Shown here: one piece after another, positions 55,497-64,000 of the stretch | Numbering within the stretch: position 1 is the first letter of the stretch | Layout of the letters: the number at the start of each line of letters is the position of its first letter | NCBI RefSeq assembly: GCF_003368295.1 | Contig: NC_039281.1 | Location: forward strand, 12,016,174 to 12,080,173 | From: Carassius auratus | Taxonomy: Eukaryota; Chordata; Actinopteri; Cypriniformes; Cyprinidae | Direction: 5' to 3' | Length of the DNA stretch: 64,000 bases | The notes under the pieces: generated by a model | What the model was told of the DNA's origin: nothing | Databases searched by the model: none | Seen by the model: only the letters and a program-made list of their open reading frames with translations | Position numbers and translations under genes: made by a program

Positions 55497-57421
55497 CTAT
55501 GCATTATAATAACAGAAATATTGTCAGAATCCTCTGCGTGGCATAATGGTTTAATGCCATATTTGATACATTTATTTCCATGATTGACCAATATTTATTG
55601 CAGAGGGCTATGTAACTGGTCTTACCCACAGCTCCTACAGTCCAGTTGTTGATGAGCTGCCCAGCACAGAAGGCAAAGTCCTGGAAGGTTAGATACTGCA
55701 ACTTTTTCTTCCCAGTCTCAAAACGATTATTGGCAAAGAACACTATTGCAGCATAGTCTCTGGAGGAGCATTTAGCAAGAGGAGGTGAAAACCCACCAAA
55801 TCAGCAATGAAGCAACTGTTCATGGAAACTTGCATTCTTACAATGTTAATGAACATACAACTAAAAGAATGGATACATAAGGTAAATAAGTAATTTAGAA
55901 ACATAATCATATCTAACTATGCTTTGACTGCTCTCGCTTATATTTTTTTCTCATTTTCTGAGCTCAGTTCTACTGGCATTCAGGAATAATTAAAAAGCTT
56001 TGGAAAGAAACTTCTCAGAAAAAGACTTTCTTACCTGGCTAATGGATCAGGTAGCAGAAAATGTTGCCGAATGTTTTCCACCAGGGGGCCCTTGAGTTCT
56101 TCCACCACTTTGAACACTCGCTTGAAGTTGTCAAACTGTTTTTAAGGAGATGGCTATAATCATTTAATTTCCAAACGGGTCTCGGAAAAGTATAGAAGCA
56201 CGGATCTTAGTTACCAATGAGAAGTTCATAATCTTAGGGTGTGTTTATACTTGGCAGGTTTGGTTTGATTAAAACGTACACTTGGTTAGATTACTCTGTT
56301 AATGAAGTTAATTTGAATAAGTACGTATACTGCCAAACAAAACTTTGTGCAAACCAAATGAACTCTGGTGTGATTTGACTTATATATGAACGTAACACAT
56401 AACAAAGACATTTAAACTTAAAAAAATTAGGACATGATGTCACAAGATCCAACCCTAAAAAGACAGAATGCTCAAGCCTGTTATTATTACGGTACAGACA
56501 TGCAGCAAAAGAATTCCTAAATCTGTTTCAACTCCTTCACACATTTTATAAGCTCTTTGTGAGATGGTAAAAAATACCACCATATGTACGCATGTACATG
56601 TAGCCCAGGAAACAATATTGTTTCAGATGTTTGGTAAATCTGCAAAATATACGTCCATGTTGTGGCCATATCCTTATGCCGTTTGTTTTGTATCTTTAGG
56701 TTTGGTGTTAAAAATGACAGTATAAACACTAAGCTAACCAGGACTAAATGTAGTTTTCTTTTTGTGTCCGAACCAATAGATCCTACAGAATGGACCTTCA
56801 AGTGTAAACACACCCTTAAATGAAGTCCTTCGAGCGCACCTGTCTTCTGCAGCTCTTCAGCATAATGCCTGTCTTTATACTAACATCATCAAGGTCTTTT
56901 TTGGTTCCTTTGGAGAGCTTCTTTCCCAGGACCTCTCGAACAAATGAATCATCAAAAGCATAATACCTAAAATGGGAAATGCAAATAAAGGTTTTACATT
57001 GAATAACGACCAAATCAAGTTAATTAAATTGGCAAGACGCATACAATGCATACCTTTCAATGAGCATGGCTTGTCTGTCTGGCGGTATCTGAAATAGAAG
57101 CTGATTGGCTAGTTTAGCCGGGTGATGCAAAAGTCTCTCGCACATCTGGAAAGTCCTGTACTGGTCCATTGTGTCACTGAGCAGCACTTCTGCACTCGCC
57201 TCACACTCCTCCATCACACCTCCTTCTATCCGCACCTTCACTGCATCATTCACTATGATGACAACCACATTGACTAGTGTATTATTAATTTTTTAAACGG
57301 ACATTACAGTAGCTCATGGTCTCATTTATACTTTACCTGTATACCCATTCAGCCACAGCTGGTACACCTCTTTGTCCATTATGGTGGTGTTTCCAACAAA
57401 TACATCCAGCTCCACAGACAT
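53686..57421 (-). CDS. fibp: Acidic FGF intracellular-binding protein (FIBP), complete
   Basis: Encodes FIBP, an intracellular protein first found as a partner of internalised FGF1; loss in humans is linked to an overgrowth syndrome. Its biochemical activity is unclear. Ten coding exons join in phase: 57421-57337, 57252-57054, 56966-56840, 56135-56035, 55759-55626, 55126-55018, 54893-54830, 54754-54668, 54583-54486 and 53755-53686; 357 residues, the family's usual length. It begins MSVELDVFVGNTT. Strongly conserved blocks are SDTMDQYRTFQMCERLLHHP, IERYYAFDDSFVREVLGKKL, SKGTKKDLDD, FDNFKRVFKVVEE, ARDYAAIVFFANNRFETGKK and RYMGVIKSCILRMYHD at the C-terminus. The protein appears soluble and mostly helical; I see no signal peptide or membrane segment. 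It is divergent from ccdc85b, as in human. Exon 3 has a partial inverted copy at 58952-58995. Confidence 0.97.
53877..54200. repeat. Interspersed repeat copy in fibp last intron
   Basis: Begins CACTACCATTGAAAAGTTTG and continues through AGCAAGGATGCATTAAACTG, GCTATTCTTTTGAACTTTCT, AACTGTTTTCAACACTGATA and GTAATGATGCTGAAATTTC. This is the nearly complete family described at 7557 with its terminus preserved. Confidence 0.85.
55414..55493. repeat. (TA)40 array in fibp intron
   Basis: 80 bp of perfect TA repeat between fibp coding exons 5 and 6. Confidence 0.95.
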
Positions 57422-57980
57422 CTTGACATCGACACTATATAAACTCTGCAGTCACATGATCATGGTTAGTTAAAACTAAGCAAATTATTGTAACATCCTG
57501 AATTACTTAATGAGTTGCAAGGATAAACAGGTATTAAGAGTCTCACTTTTTGGTACTTAAATCAAAGAGGAAGACTGACAGACCGTTAGCTATTCCTTAC
57601 ACAGAATTCAAACTATAACCGTTAACTATTCAGCCAATGCATAATAAAATTTAGCACAACACAGACATGCTAACGCTACATTACTATGGATTTTCAAAAA
57701 AATACTAAGCAGACTTACCAAACACAAGCGTATAAACGCGAAAGGTGGTTTTGAATCACATTCAGATGTCACAACAATAACGTTAGCTGTTTGGTTGTTT
57801 GTTATGTCTCGTTCCTTTCAGCTTTTATTAATTGAAAACATAAGCTTCTCTTATACAAGTAAGCATGCACACGGTTTAAAGAGTATCACCACAACACGAG
57901 TTGATCATACAGTGGTACGTGGTAACCATCACGTAAATATTTACCAAACCCCAACTGTCATATCCAGCGACTATTCTACA

Positions 57981-58048
57981 TCCATAGCAACAGCTCACTG
58001 TCGTGACTACTTCCGGTTGTGCGCCTGGAATACGTCACATTCACGTGA
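57981..58048 (-). promoter_or_regulatory. fibp promoter motifs
   Basis: About 560-630 bp upstream of the fibp ATG, in a CpG-rich patch without a TATA box, there are an RFX half-site-like CCATAGCAAC (57982-57991), an ETS site ACTTCCGG (58009-58016), a CRE-like TACGTCAC (58031-58038) and a palindromic E-box TCACGTGA (58041-58048). This combination is typical of housekeeping promoters. Confidence 0.55.
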
Positions 58049-58951
58049 CTGTATGTTACTGTAGTTTCTGGAAGCAAGCGTTCAGGTTATCGACCCATCA
58101 TCACAGCTGTATGTTTTAGACACTTTACTAAATGTTTTGACAGACTTAAGTAAAATACCAATGGCAAAAAACAGCACTATTTCTTTTGAAATAATTCATT
58201 ATAATAATAATTATTATTATTCATATTTTAGTATATTTTAGTAATATACTGAGCATCAACTAAACTATTGGTTACTATTTTGTGATACCTTTAAATTGGA
58301 ATGCTGAAACTATAAAAAAAAACATTGTTAGCTGCAAAGAGAGATTGTGAATCATTGAATAGATATTGTTAAATGACTGTTGCAAAGGTTTTTAATTGTG
58401 TTAAATTTATAAATGGAATGCATTAAAAAAATACATCATTGTGGAGATAAATGTAGCTTCTTGATGAAAGGAGCTTGTCACATGTTTAACTCCAGGTAGA
58501 GCTGACCTAGAAACTGATAAGTTAATGACATCACAATCCTTCCCTATTAGTACAGTGTCCTTGAACCATTTACTGGGAGGAAACATCCCTGTCCTGTAGT
58601 ACATACTGTAAATCATGAAACAAAAGCATCTGGGAAGAAAATGTCCAATTAACTAAACTTTCATATTACCAAGTTCACTAAATTACTTTATGTATGTATG
58701 CATGCATTCATTTCGAATTGTACTATGATAATGCAAATGAAAATAACATAAGATGATTTTAATAGAGAATACGAATACGATATTTTGAAGTTGAATACGA
58801 TAGAATGTGTCATTTTTAAGATATTAAATTTTTCAACTATATAGTTGTTTTAACATAATTACATTACAGTTTAAAACAATTATAAGCAGAAATGCTACTT
58901 TACTATGTTTTTACTAAAACTCCTAAGTGGACTCAATCATATTTTTTTTTA

Positions 58952-58995
58952 GGTACTATGCTTTTGATGATTTCTCTGTTCGAGAGGGCCCCTGC
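58952..58995 (+). pseudogene. Inverted partial copy of fibp exon 3 with its splice acceptor
   Basis: The plus strand reads a T run, then AG, then codons for YYAFDDFSVRE. fibp exon 3 on the minus strand (56966 downwards) reads TTTTAG, then codons for YYAFDDSFVRE. Over the roughly 38 bases from the acceptor AG to GAGAGG I count four mismatches, after which similarity stops. The copy lies about 1.5 kb beyond the fibp start, on the opposite strand. It retains intronic sequence, so it came from a DNA-level duplication and not from a spliced RNA. It is too short to encode anything. Confidence 0.8.
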
Positions 58996-59394
58996 TGGTT
59001 CAAAAACTTGAAAAATATCACTTTTACATTTATCCATTTAAGAGTCACTTATCCAAGTGACTTTCATTTGAGGAATACAACAAGCCATTCATCTCAAAGA
59101 GGCAATAACACAAGAAGTGTTAAATACAAAGTTTCAAACATCATCTAGTAAGCTGCAAAACAGAGATATCAAGAAAAAAGTTTTTTTTTAAAGATTCAAT
59201 CATGACTCTGTCAGTTTACAAGAAGTGTCTAATTTGTAAAGTTCTGACAAATAGTTACACTCTGAATTTTAAAGTCTATGACCATCATTACCAGATTATT
59301 AGAATATTGCAAAAATGTTAGATATTTGTTCCCTTGAAGCAGCTTAACCAACATACTCTTTAAAATTCAAACTGCAATTAACTCTCACTGAATC

Positions 59395-60055
59395 CATCAA
59401 AGGGCAAAAGGTACACTGTAAAAAGAAATCTGTGGTTGCCAGAACTTCACAGTTAAAAATATGGTAGCAACATTTTAGGTTTTACAGACTTAACTTAAAT
59501 TCAAAATACAATACTGTATTTCATGAACTGAGCTAATGTTCTAATGTTAATAAACCAACATATTGAAGTAATATCTGTTTTGAACCATTGTAATGCACTA
59601 ATAACCACCTATAAGCTCATCACTAACAGCTCTTCCACAAGCTAAGAAGGGATACATATAGAAGGTGCACAGTGTCATTCACACGAACACTAAACACTAA
59701 ACCTATGGTACTGAAATAATGCAATAAACATTAATTTAACAACTTTTGATGAAAGATAAAACCCCAATGTACACAACTGATAAGAAAAAAACTAAGAAGA
59801 AACAGTTATTTCAATGAAAATATGAAGTGTCATTCAGGGAATTCTGGGAGTGTAAATTTTCAGTTTTGTACTGTAAATTGAACAATGACTTTTTCTTTTT
59901 CACTTCCAAAAACTGTAATTTTAACGTTATTTTACTGTAAAATTAAATTAAATGTAATTACAGTTATTCACCGTATATAGTATGGAAACTTACTGATGAG
60001 AAAGTAAAAGGTTTTTGCTGTACCATTTCTACAGTCTTTTACTGTTAAGATCACA
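59395..60055. repeat. Probable interspersed element (ACTGTAAAA-rich)
   Basis: Starts TACACTGTAAAAAGAAATCT, then GTGGTTGCCAGAACTTCACAG. It ends with TTTACTGTAAAATTAAATTA, ACAGTTATTCACCGTATATA and CTACAGTCTTTTACTGTTAAG. The recurring TTTACTGTAAA words are typical of a fish repeat family. Boundaries and class are uncertain. Confidence 0.45.
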
Positions 60056-60639
60056 ATCATTTTTTACTATTCTGCACCTCTCCCCTATTGTCTTACATGT
60101 GGTTGTCCACCCCTCCCTCTCATTTATCCGAAACTGTGGCCTATTTCCATTCCCACTCCAGCAAGCCCCCCTCTCACCCCAGGCCCTGGTTAACACCCCA
60201 CATTGTTATGTCCTCGTGCTATAAATTGTGCTGGAGAGCAGGGCGGAAGGATGTGACTAAACACAGTGGCTTAGAGAAAAAGCTTTTGTCACCCTTCCCG
60301 TTAGTTTTGTGTGTGTCCCATGTAGTCTCATCTCAGCAGTGGGAAGACCTCATCTAGAGATACATTTCAACGTTTAATATGCTTTGCTTTTGTATCTTCA
60401 GTGTGTTGTATGGGTATGGTTAAGCTTTAGATATTAGAAACAGATGTGAGAGGGGAACTCAGTCACTATCCAGGATACAGTACAGATTTTTACGGTAAGG
60501 GAAGAGGGGAGGGGTGAAGAAGCGAGGGGAGGAGAGCAGGAGATGGGGGAAGACATCACTGCCTCCCCAACCACCGCAATCGCCAAAGGAAACACTGTAA
60601 TCTCAAGGAACATCTCAAAGATTTCCTCAGGAATCACCA

Positions 60640-61080
60640 CGAAGTAACCTCGCGGGCAGCCACCATTCATTTCAGCGTCGTTGATTCGGATTAAAACCGA
60701 CCAATCGCATGAAGCACTAGTATAACCGGCCTGTCCTACATTCCGACTCTTATTTGTTTGTTTAATTATTTATGATATTTACAACGCGTTTCGTGGCGAA
60801 CGCTCGCGATCGGATGTTTTGCCTATTTAGACATTAAAATGGCACCGTGATTATTTACCGGACTTGCACTGGAATGGGTAAAAGCTTCAGGGCGGAGAGA
60901 GGCGGACTTTGTGATCCCTGAAAAATACAGAAGAGATGCTCCACGGGGATTATTTTTAACGTCCGTGTTGACCTCTCATCCAAGCAGCCCGAAGAGCAGA
61001 AACAAACACGATGTGCTTCAGTGATTCCCAGAAGCCAAATACTGAGAAATGAATGCTGCCAGTTACGATTTAAAGCACGG
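60640..61080 (+). promoter_or_regulatory. ccdc85b promoter and 5' UTR region
   Basis: A CpG-rich block with a CCAAT box (GACCAATCGC, CCAAT at 60701-60705) and no clear TATA. GAGAGGTAGGCC near 61086 could be a 5' UTR splice donor, since acceptor-like sequences lie before the coding exon. Direction is inferred from the downstream gene. Confidence 0.5.
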
Positions 61081-61355
61081 AGGAGAGAGGTAGGCCTTTT
61101 TAACGTGTTACAACCAGGAGGTGTTTGATATTTTAATCATTAAACATGAAAAATCCAGTTGCATATAAGAATTGTCCATCCCGCCTTTATTATAGGTTAT
61201 AAATAGCGGAGCAAAGAGGAAATGGAGCGTTTTCTTCGTGCCTGGATGAGGAATGCTGCAATCCATTTACAGTGATAGACGTCTCACATGCTTCATAAGA
61301 GTTAGTTTATGGTTTACCCGCTGTGATACCAAGTGACAGTGAATTTGTGTAGAGT

Positions 61356-61958
61356 ATGGGGAGCAACAGTGAAATACTGAACCGGGAGCTGTCAAAGATG
61401 TCTGAAGAAGACTTGCTGGCTTGTTCTAAGGAAGAGCTGGTGAGTCGACTCCGCAGAGAAGAATCAGAAAAGATGTCTGCTCTCATACAGCGCGGTCGAT
61501 TAATCAAGGAGGTCAATAAACAACTGCAGGGACATCTGCTTGAAATCAGGGAACTCAAAGTCATCAACCAGACGCTGCAAGAGGAGAACCAGGAACTTCG
61601 GGATTTGTGCTGCTTTCTGGACGACGACCGTCTGAAAGTGAAGAAGCTCGCTCGTGAGTGGCAACTATTCGGCCATCACGCTGCTAAAGTGATGCGCGAG
61701 GACCTCGGCGGATACCTCAAGAAGCTCGCCGACCTCGAGCGGATGCAAGACGGTCTGGTGAAGGAGAACCTGGATCTGAAGGAACTTTGTTTGGTGCTGG
61801 AGGAAGAGTGTGTGAGCAGAAGTGATTCCAGCCCGGGTGGCTCCACGGATCTCAACATACCGTGTATGGTGGCCCGGGACGTGGGCGACGGGAGCTCCAG
61901 CACCGGGAGTGTTGGCAGTCCAGACCAAATGCACTTGGTGTGTTCACCAGATGACTGA
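61356..61958 (+). CDS. ccdc85b: Coiled-coil domain-containing protein 85B
   Basis: A single-exon gene for a 200-residue protein (human CCDC85B, also called DIPA, is 202). The family binds p120-catenin-type armadillo proteins at adherens junctions and can act as a transcriptional corepressor; the human protein was first named for binding hepatitis delta antigen. Residues 1-35 hold acidic SEEDLLACSKEELVSRLRRE. About 36-90 and 120-160 form two leucine-rich coiled-coil segments (LIKEVNKQLQGHLLEIRELK, NQTLQEENQELRDLCCFLDD, LDLKELCLVLEEEC) around a conserved REWQLFGHHAAKVMREDLGG. The C-terminus GSSSTGSVGSPDQMHLVCSP is a strongly conserved CCDC85 signature. The start is the first ATG after an in-frame TAG six bases upstream, with A at -3 and G at +4. 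The coding part is GC-rich, as usual for this intronless gene. Confidence 0.96.
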   Translation: MGSNSEILNRELSKMSEEDLLACSKEELVSRLRREESEKMSALIQRGRLIKEVNKQLQGHLLEIRELKVINQTLQEENQELRDLCCFLDDDRLKVKKLAREWQLFGHHAAKVMREDLGGYLKKLADLERMQDGLVKENLDLKELCLVLEEECVSRSDSSPGGSTDLNIPCMVARDVGDGSSSTGSVGSPDQMHLVCSPDD

Positions 61959-64000
61959 AGGAGAGGAGCAGAGCCATATTACTTTAACCTTCTCTCTTGA
62001 TGCTGAGACAGACTTTTTATGTCTTCTTAAGACAAAGTAGTTTACATTTCCCGACAAAAACATCTCAGCTATTTCGGTGGAAATAGACTCTAGCTAGTTT
62101 ACTCATGGCCTTTTGATGCCATAAATACAGTTTCTCTATATTTCATTGATTAACATTTTATAGTTGGCAGACCTTTAACACTTGAGTAAAATTATTGGGT
62201 GCCAGGCAAAACAGAATTATTTTTAATCTTTTGAAGTGACAGCCTTTCCTTTTAAAACAGTCCTCCTGCTGGGAAATCCAGCTTAAAGGTTACAGTTCAA
62301 ATTGAAATGAAATGTTTGTCATAATTTACACCCCTTGATGTCGTTCCAAACCTGTATGCTTTCTGCCGTGGAGCACAAAATGAGATATTTTGAAGAATTA
62401 TTATTTAGAATAAGTGTTTTTATATCCATACATTAAAAGTCAGTGCTTTCCAAAACAAAGTTGGACTCCATTGACTTTTAACCTCTGAATCAGTTTTTTG
62501 CAAACGGGTTCGCTGACCCTGGTTTTTGGTTATTGGATGAAAAGCTTGTAACAAAAAAATAAAATAAATAACACCTACTGACAAAGATTAAATATTTTAT
62601 TTGCTTACCTGCATGTCATGCTGACCATTAACTGGTATTAGAGAACCTTAAACTTCATGAGAATTAACTGTTAAATTATTCAAAAATTAACTAAGGGGGT
62701 ATTTCAAGTAAGTTTTTTAGGTTAAAGTTGTTCAGCTCACAAAAATAAATAAATTGGGGAATCCCAGGTATGAGAAAGTCACACAGGTTTGCAACAAATG
62801 TGAATGAATCGTTTTGATTTACTTCCTTTTTAAGCTGGTAGATTTGTTTTTGGAACATGGTGGCTGGACTCTACCTGGTCTAAGTTAGTCGAAAACTATT
62901 TTGACCAAGATGATAGGACCAACTGGTCTAAGATAGCCTTCCAGCTTGAACTCTCTAGAAACCATCCACCATGTTGCAAAAGCTGCAGATTTTCCAGCAG
63001 ACCTATTTATGGTATTAGTATCATTATTTGAATGTATGATTTTCCAATTGTTGCAGGAATGCTTCCTGTCATCTCTTGTAGGGGTTGTAGATAGGGGCAA
63101 AAATTTAGTTTTGGGGTTGACATTTTCAACAACATTGAGAGAAACTAACCATACTGCTAACTTGTACCAGGTTTACTGTGCACTGATCTGTTCACGAGCT
63201 GATGTTTTTCCTGCGATGCACTATGACAAGACTGCAATGAATCACATGCACATTTTTACTGATTAGAGCCATATACTATGTAGTGGTCTGTTTAAGATCA
63301 TTACAAAAAGCACTGAACATTTTTCAGCAATGGAGAGGAAATAAAGTATCAATAGACTGTGCAAAGTGAAGCCTCCATTGTAAGCAGATCCGATTTTTTG
63401 TGATGTAATATGGCTGTATCATGGAGGCCCAAGAATGATTAACTGAACATGCACGTCACTAGACCACTTTTCTACGAGATAGTTGTTTCCTGTTTATTTT
63501 TAACTGGACAGTATAATTCACTAGATGTAGTGACTTGTGCTTCACTAGACAATGTTGCTGTGCTCTGCACTGAATCCAAAATGAACTTTATTTTGCATTA
63601 ACCCAACTTTAACTACACAACTGTACTGTACAAAGCTTTCCATGTTCAGTTGTTGCTTTGACAAGAATTAATTAATACACACTGATTTGACACTGTTTGA
63701 AGGAAAAAACATTGACATGTAGTTTAAAAAATGATTGTGCTAGATATTTGTCATTATTTTGTTGTATTTGCTGCATACTACAAGACCCTCCTACATAGGA
63801 TTGTTTTCTTGTACATGTTTTTAATCAAGAAATATGATCAGTATTAATTCAATGACTGAAGTTTTATTGCTACAAAACCCAGCTCTCTGATTGGTTAGTA
63901 TTCGCTTTGATTACTCATTGTGAGTGAGATGGCTTTAAATACACTTGACTGACACACCATGTTCTGTTCTTGTCTTTTCTCCTCATATTTTCACTCTGCA
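61959..64000. other. ccdc85b 3' UTR and flank
   Basis: No further gene recognised up to the window end. Plus-strand AATAAA signals lie at 62559-62564 and 63340-63345, so the 3' UTR may be about 0.6 or 1.4 kb. A repeat fragment sits at about 62300-62490. The remaining open frames are short and unremarkable. Confidence 0.5.
62300..62490. repeat. Repeat fragment in ccdc85b 3' region
   Basis: CCCTTGATGTCGTTCCAAACC, read as GATGTCGTTCCAAACCTGTA, then GGAGCACAAAATGAGATATT and CTCCATTGACTTTTAA, belongs to the family at 4.6, 10.9 and 44.2 kb. It lies within the longer predicted 3' UTR. Confidence 0.7.

Noticed and set aside
61307..61934. Antisense open frames over ccdc85b
   Set aside because: Shadows caused by the GC-rich coding sequence; the plus-strand frame is a full-length family member.

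Overview
This is nuclear DNA from a teleost fish, most likely a cyprinid of the zebrafish, carp or goldfish group. Genes are split by GT-AG introns, intergenic DNA is AT-rich with many (TA)n, (CA)n and (GATA)n arrays, and several interspersed repeat families typical of cyprinid genomes recur. I recognise five protein-coding genes by reading exons, splice sites and reading phase by hand.

Layout, left to right. (1) 1-8.7 kb has no recognised gene. It holds a TATA-containing, CpG-rich promoter-like block near 1.14-1.56 kb, followed by an unrecognised 49-residue ORF with one hydrophobic segment. (2) 8.7-15.3 kb, plus strand: the last four coding exons of mrpl11 (mitochondrial ribosomal protein uL11m). 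Its N-terminal exon or exons were not found. (3) 15.4-24 kb is intergenic and rich in repeats and microsatellites, with a CArG/CRE/AP-1 motif cluster at about 22.1-22.3 kb. (4) 24.1-28.05 kb, minus strand: npas4, the neuronal activity-induced bHLH-PAS transcription factor, complete in eight coding exons (928 aa). (5) 28.1-40.4 kb is intergenic: the npas4 promoter, a CArG site and two MEF2 sites 1.1-2.2 kb upstream of npas4, an RFX X-box, and repeats. (6) 40.6-47.06 kb, minus strand: efemp2 (fibulin-4), complete in ten coding exons (439 aa). (7) 47-53.4 kb is intergenic. (8) 53.7-57.4 kb, minus strand: fibp, complete in ten coding exons (357 aa). (9) 61.36-61.96 kb, plus strand: ccdc85b, a single-exon 200-aa coiled-coil protein, divergent from fibp.

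The genes do not form one pathway; they are a conserved linkage block. In human 11q13, EFEMP2-FIBP-CCDC85B have the same order and orientation, and NPAS4 and MRPL11 are tail-to-tail neighbours about half a megabase away (from memory).

The points most worth a second look are: an inverted copy of the 5' end of fibp exon 3, splice acceptor included, beyond the fibp promoter; the SRF/CRE/AP-1/MEF2 motif clusters on both sides of npas4; the unidentified small ORF at 1.5 kb; the missing 5' part of mrpl11; a MITE ending 18 bp from the efemp2 exon 2 acceptor; and a perfect 44-bp palindrome in an mrpl11 intron.
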